Source of the DNA: Clostridiales bacterium
GTDB lineage: Bacteria; Bacillota; Clostridia; Oscillospirales; Acutalibacteraceae
Assembly: GCA_018364155.1 (NCBI GenBank)
Contig: JAGZMM010000005.1
Span: 124,001 to 188,000, forward strand
DNA length: 64,000 nucleotides
Reading direction: 5' to 3'
The notes under the pieces were generated by a model. That model searched no databases. It saw only the letters and a program-made list of their open reading frames with translations, and was not told the origin of the DNA. Made by a program: the position numbers and the translations under genes. Positions 8,416 to 16,670 of the stretch are shown piece by piece (the stretch's first letter is position 1; the number at the start of each line of letters is the position of its first letter).

Positions 8416-8443
8416 ATTATATGCAACCTTAGAAAAATGTCAA
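8416..8443 (-). promoter_or_regulatory. Consensus promoter of the orphan transcript
   Basis: On the minus strand TTGACA (8438-8443) and TATAAT (8416-8421) are perfect, spaced 16 bases. Predicted start is near 8409. Upstream, 8444-8572 is very AT-rich and holds no gene; AT-rich DNA there could act as an UP element. Confidence 0.88.
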
Positions 8444-8572
8444 GTGTTTTTAGCAAAAAACTTTTAAAAAATTAAATTTTTTTCATTATAAATACCTACA
8501 ATTCGTATTTTTCTGCTTTTGCTTCTTATTTATGCCGTTTACGGCTTAAATATGTTTGATTTTCGAAATTTA

Positions 8573-8612
8573 GGAAAAAAACGCGCCCGCCGGTGGAATC
8601 CGGCGGGCGCGT
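8573..8612 (-). terminator. Terminator after ychF
   Basis: ACGCGCCCGCCGG pairs perfectly with CCGGCGGGCGCGT over a 6-base loop, then TTTTTTTCC on the minus strand. It separates ychF from the orphan transcript downstream. Confidence 0.92.
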
Positions 8613-8635
8613 CTGCATCCGTCTCTTATGGAAAG

Positions 8636-9730
8636 CTATACATTGAAGCGGAACAGCACTACGTCACCGTCGTGCATCACATACTCTTTTCCCTCCGAGC
8701 GGACTAGGCCTTTCTCCTTTGCGGCCGTCATAGAGCCACAGGCCACCAGATCGTCGTAGGAGACGATCTCCGCCCGGATAAAGCCCCGCTCAAAGTCGGT
8801 GTGAATTTTGCCCGCCGCCTGTGGCGCCTTGGTCCCGTTGGTAATGGTCCAGGCCCGCACCTCCTGGGGACCCGCCGTCAGGTAGGAGATGAGCCCCAGC
8901 AGGTGATAGCTTTTGCGGATAAGCCGGTCAAGACCGGAATCGCTAAGCCCCATGTCGGACAGAAAGAGTGCCTTTTCCTCCGGCTCCATTCCGGAAATCT
9001 CCGCCTCGATTTGAGCGCAGATGGGTAGAACCTCTGCATTTTCCGCTTTGGCAATTTTCTCCACCGCCGCGTAATGGGGATTGTCCGACAAGTTTCCCTT
9101 AAAGTCGTTCTCGCTCAGATTTGCCGCATAAATTACCGGCTTATTGGTCAACAGGGCCACGGTGGAAAGAATCTCAGCCTCCTCCGGTGTGCAGGCCACG
9201 CTTCTGGCCGGATGCCCCTCTTCCAGCTCGGCGGCTACCCGGGTCAAAAATTCCGCCTCGGCAAGATAGGACTTGTCTCCCTTGGCGAGCTTTTTGGCCT
9301 TGTCGATGCGCCGTTCCAGCATCTCCAGATCGGAAAAAATCAGCTCCAAATTGATGGTCTCGATGTCCCGCTTGGGGTCCACGCTGCCGTCCACATGCAC
9401 AATGTCGTCGTTTTCAAAGCAGCGCACCACATGCACCACCGCGTCCACCTCTCGGATGTTGGCCAGAAACTTGTTGCCCAGGCCTTCTCCCTTGGACGCG
9501 CCCCGCACCAGGCCCGCAATGTCCACGAATTCGATGACCGCCGGCGTATATTTTTCCGGGTGGTACATGTCTGCCAGTACATCCAGACGCTTGTCCGGTA
9601 CCGCCACCACGCCTACGTTCGGTTCAATGGTGCAAAAGGGATAGTTGGCGCTTTGTGCGCCGGCGTTGGTAATGGCGTTGAACAGTGTGCTTTTGCCTAC
9701 ATTTGGCAGGCCGACGATACCCAGTTTCAT
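8636..9730 (-). CDS. ychF: Obg-family ATPase YchF/OLA1
   Basis: Ribosome-associated P-loop NTPase of 364 residues. The P-loop GLPNVGKSTLFN is at residues 6-17, with VGVVAVPD and FVDIAGLVRGAS as switch blocks. The NKxD specificity motif is replaced by NLSE, the known YchF change that favours ATP over GTP. A coiled-coil helical arm and a C-terminal TGS domain follow. I use the ATG at 9730 because it gives the family start MKLGIVGLPN; a longer frame to 9769 has no family homology. It is monocistronic, ended by the hairpin at 8581. Confidence 0.96.
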   Translation of the reverse strand: MKLGIVGLPNVGKSTLFNAITNAGAQSANYPFCTIEPNVGVVAVPDKRLDVLADMYHPEKYTPAVIEFVDIAGLVRGASKGEGLGNKFLANIREVDAVVHVVRCFENDDIVHVDGSVDPKRDIETINLELIFSDLEMLERRIDKAKKLAKGDKSYLAEAEFLTRVAAELEEGHPARSVACTPEEAEILSTVALLTNKPVIYAANLSENDFKGNLSDNPHYAAVEKIAKAENAEVLPICAQIEAEISGMEPEEKALFLSDMGLSDSGLDRLIRKSYHLLGLISYLTAGPQEVRAWTITNGTKAPQAAGKIHTDFERGFIRAEIVSYDDLVACGSMTAAKEKGLVRSEGKEYVMHDGDVVLFRFNV

Positions 9731-9881
9731 TTGTATTTCAAGTCCTTTCCTTCTGACAAATTGATACAAATTTTATTATACTGTCTGGGAGGCTCGAAGG
9801 CAAGTTTTTTCCCGGAGAAGGATGTGTTTAGGCGCACTCTTCCTAATCTGGAAAAAATTTCGATGAAATTGAAAAAGAAAC

Positions 9882-9910
9882 TTGTTTTAAAGAAAAAAAT
9901 GTTCTATAAT
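9882..9910 (+). promoter_or_regulatory. Promoter of the small Xre-type regulator gene
   Basis: TTGTTT (9882-9887), 17-base spacer, perfect TATAAT (9905-9910). Confidence 0.75.
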
Positions 9911-10016
9911 ACGTCTAAAGTGAATAATCTTCACAAATCATTGATAAAATATGTTCCGGCCTGCGGAAAAGCAGAGAACCGGTTCTTACCGCGAGGCGGA
10001 TGATAGGAGGAAGCAT

Positions 10017-10241
10017 ATGCCGATTATTGTGAATTTGGATGTCATGATGGCGAAACGGAAAATTGGACTGACGGAGCTTTCCCAGCGGGTAGGAATCACT
10101 CTTGCAAACCTTTCGATTCTCAAAAACAACAAAGCCAGAGCGGTGCGTTTTTCTACACTGGAAACCATCTGCCGGGAGCTCAAATGCCAGCCGGGTGATA
10201 TTCTGCAATATGTAGAGGATAAATCGGAAATCTGGGATTGA
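10017..10241 (+). CDS. Small Xre/YozG-type helix-turn-helix regulator
   Basis: A 74-residue one-domain DNA-binding protein. The helix-turn-helix spans LTELSQRVGITLANLSILKN, and the RFSTLETICRELKCQPGDIL tail is the hallmark of the short Cro/CI-like regulators related to YozG. The ATG at 10017 follows AGGAGG by six bases; an in-frame extension upstream is not conserved in style. It has its own promoter and terminator. The target is unknown. It lacks any sensor domain, so it probably acts as a constitutive or titrated repressor. Confidence 0.85.
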   Translation: MPIIVNLDVMMAKRKIGLTELSQRVGITLANLSILKNNKARAVRFSTLETICRELKCQPGDILQYVEDKSEIWD

Positions 10242-10255
10242 AGATGGGTTTTTCT

Positions 10256-10312
10256 AAGCGCGGCAAAACGGAAAGGAATGGATTCTTCTTTTCGTTTTGC
10301 CGCGCTTTTTTC
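10256..10312 (+). terminator. Rho-independent terminator
   Basis: AAGCGCGGCAAAACG pairs with CGTTTTGCCGCGCTT around a 22-base loop and is followed by TTTTT. It ends the Xre-type gene. Confidence 0.88.
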
Positions 10313-10393
10313 GCTTGGGGCGGCCGCTTTGACAAAAGACTGGGCTTTTTGACTAAAAACTGTGGCGAAAAAACCGCCGATTTGTCCGGCCGC

Positions 10394-10423
10394 CCGGGCA
10401 GCGGCACTTGCGCAACTGCCCGG
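10394..10423. promoter_or_regulatory. 8-bp inverted repeat straddling the -35 of the NifU-like operon
   Basis: CCGGGCAG (10394-10401) and CTGCCCGG (10416-10423) are perfect inverted copies with a 14-base spacer, 22 bases centre to centre (two helical turns). The -35 lies between the half-sites, the geometry of a dimer-binding operator. The regulator is unknown. Confidence 0.6.
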
Positions 10424-10436
10424 CTCTGATTATAAT
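10408..10436 (+). promoter_or_regulatory. Promoter of the NifU-like/GGGtGRT operon
   Basis: TTGCGC (10408-10413), 17-base spacer, perfect TATAAT (10431-10436). The leader is about 105 bases long and shows no recognised riboswitch. Confidence 0.8.
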
Positions 10437-10549
10437 AGGAGAAGTATACGCGCAAGCCGCAGTCATTTGTTCGGAAAGGGACAAGCAGTCCTTTCATTCC
10501 CAGGCAAGGCAGAAAAGCGTTCGTATTTACAACCGAAAGGAGTACCGCT

Positions 10550-11242
10550 ATGAATTATTCCCGTGAAGTGGAAAACATGTGTGTCGTCGCAAAAGGTCCC
10601 CATCATGGTCCGGCTCCCATCCCGGAAGAGGGAAAGTGGGTCAAGGCCTATGAAATTAAGGACATCTCCGGTTTAAGCCATGGTATTGGCTGGTGCGCGC
10701 CCCAGCAGGGCACCTGCAAGCTGACTCTCAATGTCAAGGATGGTATCGTCGAGGAGGCATTGGTGGAGACCATCGGCTGCTCCGGTATGACCCATTCGGC
10801 CGCTATGGCCGCCGAGATTCTGCCTGGCAAGACCCTTTTGGAATGTTTAAACACCGATCTGGTGTGCGACGCCATCAATGTGGCCATGCGTGAAATCTTC
10901 AAGCAGCTGGCCTATGGCCGTTCCCAGACCGCGTTCTCCGAGGGCGGCCTGCCCGTGGGCGCCGGCCTGGAGGATCTGGGCAAGGGCCTTCGTTCTCAGG
11001 TGGGTACCATGTATTCCACCCGCGCCAAGGGCGTACGTTTCATGGAAATGGCGGAAGGCTATGTCCTTTCCATCGCGCTGGACGAAAATGACGAGGTAAT
11101 CGGCTATAAGTTCGTGCGTCTGGGCAAGATGCTCGAGGACATCCGTCACGGCGTTGCCCCGAACGAGGCGTATGAGAAGAACATCGGTCAGTACGGCCGG
11201 TACGACAACGCCGCCAAGTACATCGACCCGCGTGAGGAATAA
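10550..11242 (+). CDS. NifU N-terminal-like iron-sulfur scaffold protein
   Basis: A 230-residue protein related to the IscU/NifU scaffold fold. The C-containing blocks GIGWCAPQQGTCKL and ETIGCSGMTHSAAMAAE contain conserved-style cysteines that could ligate a transient cluster. It is longer than IscU (about 130), with a C-terminal extension of unknown role. It starts at ATG 10550 behind GAAAGGAG. It is followed 21 bases later by the GGGtGRT protein gene, and this pairing recurs in anaerobic Clostridia from general knowledge. Function beyond the scaffold-like fold is not established. No sulfur donor gene is adjacent. Confidence 0.8.
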   Translation: MNYSREVENMCVVAKGPHHGPAPIPEEGKWVKAYEIKDISGLSHGIGWCAPQQGTCKLTLNVKDGIVEEALVETIGCSGMTHSAAMAAEILPGKTLLECLNTDLVCDAINVAMREIFKQLAYGRSQTAFSEGGLPVGAGLEDLGKGLRSQVGTMYSTRAKGVRFMEMAEGYVLSIALDENDEVIGYKFVRLGKMLEDIRHGVAPNEAYEKNIGQYGRYDNAAKYIDPREE

Positions 11243-11263
11243 GAGAGAAGGAGGACAACCCAC

Positions 11264-12271
11264 ATGGCAAACGAGGTAATGTTTGAAGGCAAAGAAAGAC
11301 GCATGCAAAAGATCGAAAAGTGTCTTGCGGAATATGGAATCGCCAGCCTGGAAGAGGCTCGTGAGCTTTGCGTGAGCAAGGGCTTTGATCCGGGCGCCAT
11401 TGTCAAGGATGTTCAGCCCATCGCGTTTGAAAACGCCGCTTGGGCGTATACGCTTGGCTGTGCGGTCGCGATTAAGAAGGGCTGCAAGTCCGCGGCGGAC
11501 GCGGCGGAAGCCATCGGTATCGGCCTGCAGGCGTTCTGCATTCCCGGCTCGGTGGCCGAGCAGAGAAACGTGGGCCAGGGCCACGGTAATCTGGGCGCCA
11601 TGCTCCTCAGAGAAGAGACCAAGTGCTTCGCTTTCCTGGCGGGCCATGAGTCCTTCGCGGCGGCGGAAGGCGCCATCGGTATCGCCCGTACCGCTAACAA
11701 GGTGCGCAAGGATCCCCTGCGCGTCATCCTCAACGGTCTGGGCAAGGATGCGGCTTATATCATTTCGAGAATCAACGGGTTCACCTTTGTGGAAACCGAT
11801 TATGATTTCTATACCGGCGAACTGAAGATCGTCAGCGAGAAGGCCTTCTCCGAGGGCGAGCGTGCCAAGGTTAAGTGCTACGGCGCCAACGACGTGCTCG
11901 AGGGCGTGGCCATTATGAAGCACGAGGGCGTGGATGTGTCCATCACCGGCAACTCCACCAATCCCACCCGTTTCCAGCACCTGGTGGCGGGTACCTATAA
12001 GAAGTGGGCCAATGAGAACGGTGTGAAGTACTTCTCGGTGGCTTCCGGCGGTGGCACTGGACGTACCCTGCATCCGGACAACATGGCGGCGGGCCCGGCT
12101 TCCTACGGCCTGACCGACTCCATGGGCCGTATGCACGGCGACGCGCAGTTTGCGGGTTCTTCCTCCGTGCCGGCGCACGTGGAGATGATGGGTCTCATCG
12201 GCATGGGCAACAACCCTATGGTTGGTGCTACTGTCGCTTGCGCCGTTGCAGTGGAAGAGGCAATGAAATAA
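11264..12271 (+). CDS. GGGtGRT-family protein (function unknown)
   Basis: A 335-residue protein carrying the name-giving motif SGGGTGRTLHPDN near residue 264. No signal peptide or membrane segment is seen, so it is cytosolic. Another block, CIPGSVAEQRNVGQGHGNLG, is glycine-rich and could bind a phosphate or nucleotide, but that is inference. It starts at ATG 11264 with AGAAGGAGG upstream and forms an operon with the NifU-like gene. Codon use matches the neighbours, so it is a core gene. The family has no assigned reaction that I know of; a role in metal-cluster biology is suggested only by its partner. Confidence 0.85.
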   Translation: MANEVMFEGKERRMQKIEKCLAEYGIASLEEARELCVSKGFDPGAIVKDVQPIAFENAAWAYTLGCAVAIKKGCKSAADAAEAIGIGLQAFCIPGSVAEQRNVGQGHGNLGAMLLREETKCFAFLAGHESFAAAEGAIGIARTANKVRKDPLRVILNGLGKDAAYIISRINGFTFVETDYDFYTGELKIVSEKAFSEGERAKVKCYGANDVLEGVAIMKHEGVDVSITGNSTNPTRFQHLVAGTYKKWANENGVKYFSVASGGGTGRTLHPDNMAAGPASYGLTDSMGRMHGDAQFAGSSSVPAHVEMMGLIGMGNNPMVGATVACAVAVEEAMK

Positions 12272-12295
12272 GGATTTAGATATCTCTTTTATCAA

Positions 12296-12332
12296 GGCTC
12301 CCGGTGTATTTGCACCGGGAGCCTGTTTTTTT
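12296..12332 (+). terminator. Rho-independent terminator after the GGGtGRT gene
   Basis: GGCTCCCGGTG pairs with CACCGGGAGCC over a short loop, then TGTTTTTTT. Confidence 0.93.
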
Positions 12333-12687
12333 GCCCGAAATTGGCAAGTCATCCTCACACGTCTACAAAACCACCTGTAGCCGGGCAGGTTGAGGAAAAG
12401 CAAGAAACGGACCCGCTCTTTCAAAGAAGAGAAAAACGCAAAGCGGGAGAAGAAATATGTAAATATGATACAAAAGCATAGAAAATTGATGAAAAACAAA
12501 AGAAAAAAAGGAAAGATATTAAAATCGTAAAAAAACAACTTTTTTTGTCTTATTTTTCATGGAAAAAGGCTATTATAAAGAAGAGATGGATAACATACAA
12601 GGGAAAAATAGAGAAGAATCAAAAGTTGTACTTACATATATTCGCTAATTTTTTGATTATTTTAGAATGATTTTTGTTAAATATTTC
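12333..12687. other. AT-rich intergenic spacer, no gene seen
   Basis: About 355 bases upstream of the rhamnogalacturonan lyase promoter. Runs of A and T dominate from 12460 on. I see no open frame, RNA or clear operator. Long upstream DNA before a catabolic gene could hold activator sites that I cannot identify. Confidence 0.5.
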
Positions 12688-12716
12688 TTGAATCTTGTAA
12701 TTAATGTATGTATAAT
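12688..12716 (+). promoter_or_regulatory. Promoter of the rhamnogalacturonan lyase gene
   Basis: TTGAAT (12688-12693), 17-base spacer, perfect TATAAT (12711-12716), 49 bases before the start codon. Confidence 0.8.
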
Positions 12717-12764
12717 TAACTCGTATCCACTTGCTGGATATAAGAATAGAAGGGAGATGTTAGA

Positions 12765-15700
12765 ATGAGAATGAAAAAAGCGATGGCAGTTGCGATGGCG
12801 GCTGCCATGCTTGCCGCAGGAAGCACAACGATGGGCTTTACCGCGGCAGCCGAGCCGGCAGTGTCCGACCTGTATCAACTGGTGGACTTTACCGACTTTG
12901 AAAACGGCGATACTTGGGGGTTTGTATCGACCGATCAAAATGTCGCTCCGGTCACCGTCATCGACCAGACCGAAGAGAACAAGGCTTTGGAATGGGCCAT
13001 CAACCGCAGCCGCAGCACTCGAAACGGCGGCATGTACAATGTGGAAAAGCGGTTTGACACTCCCATCTACGGCGAGCAGGTCAAGGTAGAATTTGACTGG
13101 CGGCCCGGCGAGACCGACTATGTCAAGAGAGAGGGCCTTGTGCATCTCTCGCAGGTGTCCCTGATTGACGAGGACCGCAATGTTATTTTTTCCATCAACA
13201 ATAACGTCCTGCACGACGGCTACCTGAGCTATACCGTCGGCGAGGGCGGAACCTCCAACGGTTCCTACCGCAAGATGCTCCCGTTCAGTGATATCTGGGC
13301 GTGGTATCATGTGTCCATCGAGGTGGACTTTGCCAAGGACGAGGTCAACCTGGTGATTTACGACAAGGCCAATCCCGATGCGGTTACCACCGTTTCCGGC
13401 ATCGACCTGTCGGTTTCCAATCAGCTGGGGAATCTGGGTCACATCGACCTGCGCATGATCCGTCCCGGCGGCGACTGCATGATTCTCGACAGCATGCTCA
13501 TCGACAACATGGCGATCTATAAGACTGCGTCGGCCGATAATGCGGCGGTTTCCACCCCCGCTGAGTACGACTTTACCACCGTTTACGTAGGCGCCGCCCC
13601 GACTCTTGCAGACGTAAAGCTGCCGAGCGTCGTGGACGTGAAGCTTGCAAACGGCAATACCGTTTCCGTACCGGTAACGTCCTGGTCCTGCCCGGATTAT
13701 AACAATGCAGTGTCCGGCATGTACCTGGCCACCGCTACCCTGGGTACGGCTCAAGGCGTGACCCTGAGCCGCGACCTGACCGCTCACATGTGGGTATACG
13801 TCCGTGAGACGGTGGAGAACCGCCTGGAAGTTTCCCGCCTGGTAGAGAACCTGGATCGGGGCGTAGTAGCATTGCAGGCGGATGAGGGCATCTTCGTCAG
13901 CTGGCGTCTGCTCGCTTCCGAGTACCAAACGGACATTTCTTTTAACGTCTACCGCAACGGGATCCAGGTTAACGATGCCCCCATCACCACCAAAACCAAT
14001 CTGCTCGATCCTCTCGGAAAACCCGGCGACGAATATGTGGTGCAGACCATCAAGCCCCAAGAGGTGGAGTGGAGCGAAGCGGTTGTCGCTTCGAGCGAGA
14101 ATTTCTTAAGCATCCCGATTCAGAAGCCGGCCAATACCACTGCGGTGGACGGGTCTGGAAACATCTCTTATAATGCAAACGATATTATGACCGCCGACCT
14201 GGACGGTGACGGACAGTATGAATACATCGTGCGCTGGTATCCCAGCAACGGTGTGGACTCCGGCTCCAACGGCCGCCTGACCGGCCCGACCATTTTCGAC
14301 GCATATGATACCGACGGCACCATCCTGTGGCGCATCAACATCGGTTATAACATGACCTCCGGCGAACACTATAACCAGCTGACCGTTCAGGATTACAACG
14401 GCGACGGCAAGGCGGAGGTCGCGCTCTTAACGGCGGACGGCACCACTGTTTACGCGCCCGACCGCGCCACCAACACCATCGATATGGATTGCCCCCTCGC
14501 GGTAATTGGTGACCCGACAGCGGATTACGTCATCCGTACCAATTCCGAAAAGAACAATTCCGCCAACCGCGTCGGCCATATCAGCGAAGACGCTACTATT
14601 TTCTTCACCATGTTCGACGGTGCCACCGGTACCCCCATCGACACGGTGGACTATTACGCCCAGACGGTCAATGCCGGTTTCTGGGGCGACCTGGATTACA
14701 ACCGTTCCGACCGCTATAAGGCCACCTCTGCCTTTATTCAGGACGCGGACAATGCCACTACCGGCCACAACGCGGCTTTGATGTGCAGAGGCTATTACGA
14801 GCGTACCACCGTGGCGGCCTATTCTCTTGATGAGAACAATAAGATTCGTCTCGACTGGGCGCATGACACCTGGTATTATGATGAAGAAGCCCAAACCTGG
14901 AAGCCGAAGGACGGCAACAACTTCTACGAGTGCCGAGGCGCACACTCTACCTCTGTGGCTGACGTGGACAACGACGGCTTTGACGAGTTTATCGGCGGTG
15001 CCTATTGTCTCGACCAGGACGGCACGGTTCTTTGGTCTGCCGACGGCCTCTTCGGCCGCCCGAACCTGGCCCACGGCGATGCACTGCATGTGGGTGCCTT
15101 CCTGCCCGGCGTGGACGGCCTCCAGCTGATGATGCCCCACGAAGAGGTGCAGGACCGCACCAACTCCGTTTCCTTCCTGGATGCGGCTACCGGCGAGTGC
15201 CTCTCCGGTTATGACACCAACACCGGCGACGTAGGCCGCGGTGTTATCGCCAACATCGACCCGAACCCGGGCTTTGAGTATTGGGCTTCCGGCTACCCGG
15301 TTTTCTCCGCAGTGGACGGCTCGGTGGCGTATGAGGCTCAGGGCGGCATGCCGACGAACTTTACCGTCTATTGGGACGGCGATCTGCTTACCGAAAACCT
15401 CGATAAGACCACGGTTACCAAGCCGGTTATCGGCGAAAAGGATGGCAAGGCTGCCATCACCGGCAATACCACCCTGCTGAGCATGACCGGCACCACCCAT
15501 GGCAACGGCTCTAAGGGCGTTCCCGGCCTGACGGCGGACGTGCTGGGTGACTGGCGTGAGGAAATCATCATGAGAACCTCCGACAACACCGCCATCCGCA
15601 TCTACTCCACCACCACTCCCACCGATTACATGATCTATACCCTGATGCACGACAGCGCTTACCGTATGCAGTGCGCCGGCCAGATGGGCGCTTACAACCA

Positions 15701-16391
15701 GCCCAACCACCTGAGCTTCTATCTGGGCGAAGACGTCCGGGATCAGATCCTCAATATGGAGCTTGTTAAGCCCAACACCTATACGGTGGACTACAATGCG
15801 GTGGCAGAAGCCTCTGCAACGCCCAATCCCGTTTCTCCCGACGAACCCTTTACCGCTACCATCGTGACCGATCTGACGGTTGATTGGGTTGACCTGTATA
15901 ACGAGGCGGGCAACGGCCTGGTCAGCACGAACAGAAGCATGGTCGAGGCGAACGGACTTCGTACCTGGACCCTGACCACTTCCCTCGGCACGGCCGGCGA
16001 GCGCACCCTCTCCATCGGAACCACTCTTGCGGACGGCAGCTTTGTAATGTCCTCCAAGCAGCTGGAGCTGAAGGTGGAAAAGACCATTTCCGGCGATCCC
16101 AGCACCTTCCAGTTCGTTAAGGTTACGCCGAAATTTGACACGGCTAAGGTGAATGAACCGATTACGTATGAAGTCGTGACGAAGGGCGACGTGGAACGCT
16201 TGGCCTTCTTCAACGAATCCGGCGCCGGTCTTACCACGGCTTATTCCGTAGTTGAGCAGAACGGCCAGAAGGTCTGGACCATCGGCGTACCTCTCGGCAC
16301 GCCCGGCAAGCGCACCCTGTCCATCCGCGCAAAGCTGCCCGGCGGCGCGTGGAGCGACGGCTACGACGTTTCTCTTACGATCGTACGCTAA
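12765..16391 (+). CDS. Secreted rhamnogalacturonan lyase, polysaccharide lyase family 11-like
   Basis: A 1208-residue exported enzyme expected to cleave the rhamnose-galacturonate backbone of pectin by beta-elimination. Residues 1-29 are a signal peptide (MRMKKAMAVAM... ending AAAEPA). Residues about 38-250 look like a beta-sandwich (laminin-G or carbohydrate-binding type). The lyase domain spans about 355-1005, beginning RLVENLDRGVVALQ and containing repeated Ca2+-type loops such as DLDGDGQYEYIV and DYNGDGKAEV of the family 11 beta-propeller. Two related Ig-like domains (about 1012-1105 and 1115-1208) close the protein. There is no cell-wall anchor or dockerin. It is monocistronic, with no transporter or regulator next to it. 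Confidence 0.9.
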   Translation: MRMKKAMAVAMAAAMLAAGSTTMGFTAAAEPAVSDLYQLVDFTDFENGDTWGFVSTDQNVAPVTVIDQTEENKALEWAINRSRSTRNGGMYNVEKRFDTPIYGEQVKVEFDWRPGETDYVKREGLVHLSQVSLIDEDRNVIFSINNNVLHDGYLSYTVGEGGTSNGSYRKMLPFSDIWAWYHVSIEVDFAKDEVNLVIYDKANPDAVTTVSGIDLSVSNQLGNLGHIDLRMIRPGGDCMILDSMLIDNMAIYKTASADNAAVSTPAEYDFTTVYVGAAPTLADVKLPSVVDVKLANGNTVSVPVTSWSCPDYNNAVSGMYLATATLGTAQGVTLSRDLTAHMWVYVRETVENRLEVSRLVENLDRGVVALQADEGIFVSWRLLASEYQTDISFNVYRNGIQVNDAPITTKTNLLDPLGKPGDEYVVQTIKPQEVEWSEAVVASSENFLSIPIQKPANTTAVDGSGNISYNANDIMTADLDGDGQYEYIVRWYPSNGVDSGSNGRLTGPTIFDAYDTDGTILWRINIGYNMTSGEHYNQLTVQDYNGDGKAEVALLTADGTTVYAPDRATNTIDMDCPLAVIGDPTADYVIRTNSEKNNSANRVGHISEDATIFFTMFDGATGTPIDTVDYYAQTVNAGFWGDLDYNRSDRYKATSAFIQDADNATTGHNAALMCRGYYERTTVAAYSLDENNKIRLDWAHDTWYYDEEAQTWKPKDGNNFYECRGAHSTSVADVDNDGFDEFIGGAYCLDQDGTVLWSADGLFGRPNLAHGDALHVGAFLPGVDGLQLMMPHEEVQDRTNSVSFLDAATGECLSGYDTNTGDVGRGVIANIDPNPGFEYWASGYPVFSAVDGSVAYEAQGGMPTNFTVYWDGDLLTENLDKTTVTKPVIGEKDGKAAITGNTTLLSMTGTTHGNGSKGVPGLTADVLGDWREEIIMRTSDNTAIRIYSTTTPTDYMIYTLMHDSAYRMQCAGQMGAYNQPNHLSFYLGEDVRDQILNMELVKPNTYTVDYNAVAEASATPNPVSPDEPFTATIVTDLTVDWVDLYNEAGNGLVSTNRSMVEANGLRTWTLTTSLGTAGERTLSIGTTLADGSFVMSSKQLELKVEKTISGDPSTFQFVKVTPKFDTAKVNEPITYEVVTKGDVERLAFFNESGAGLTTAYSVVEQNGQKVWTIGVPLGTPGKRTLSIRAKLPGGAWSDGYDVSLTIVR

Positions 16392-16477
16392 CGGACGGCC
16401 ACACCAGACAAGTGATTTCATTGCCGGCCGCTGTTTGCCAGACAATGAGCGGACTTTTCCTATAACCAGCGAAAACG

Positions 16478-16516
16478 GCCCGGGATTCTGAGAAATCAGA
16501 ATCCCGGGCTTTGTTT
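16478..16516 (+). terminator. Rho-independent terminator after the lyase gene
   Basis: GCCCGGGATTCTGA pairs perfectly with TCAGAATCCCGGGC over GAAA, then TTTGTTTG. The 16520-16670 stretch beyond it holds no gene. Confidence 0.9.
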
Positions 16517-16670
16517 GCGCTTTTCCTGTGTCAGAAAAGAAATCGTCGCATCCGCGTAAAGATGAGAAGGGAAGCGGTTACCGGCATCCGCCGCCGGGCT
16601 GCTGGCCGCCTATGTTCCCTCCGCTCATGCCGGAGGTTTTTTGGAATGGGCAGCACTTTTTATGTTCTTG

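Noticed and set aside
10847..12538. 563-codon minus-strand open frame over the NifU-like and GGGtGRT genes
   Set aside because: Antisense shadow; the plus-strand genes have promoter, ribosome sites, recognised motifs and terminator.
14427..16445. 672-codon minus-strand open frame under the rhamnogalacturonan lyase gene
   Set aside because: It is the mirror of a GC-rich coding gene; rich in Gly, Val, His and Arg without domains. The lyase has signal peptide, motifs, promoter and terminator.
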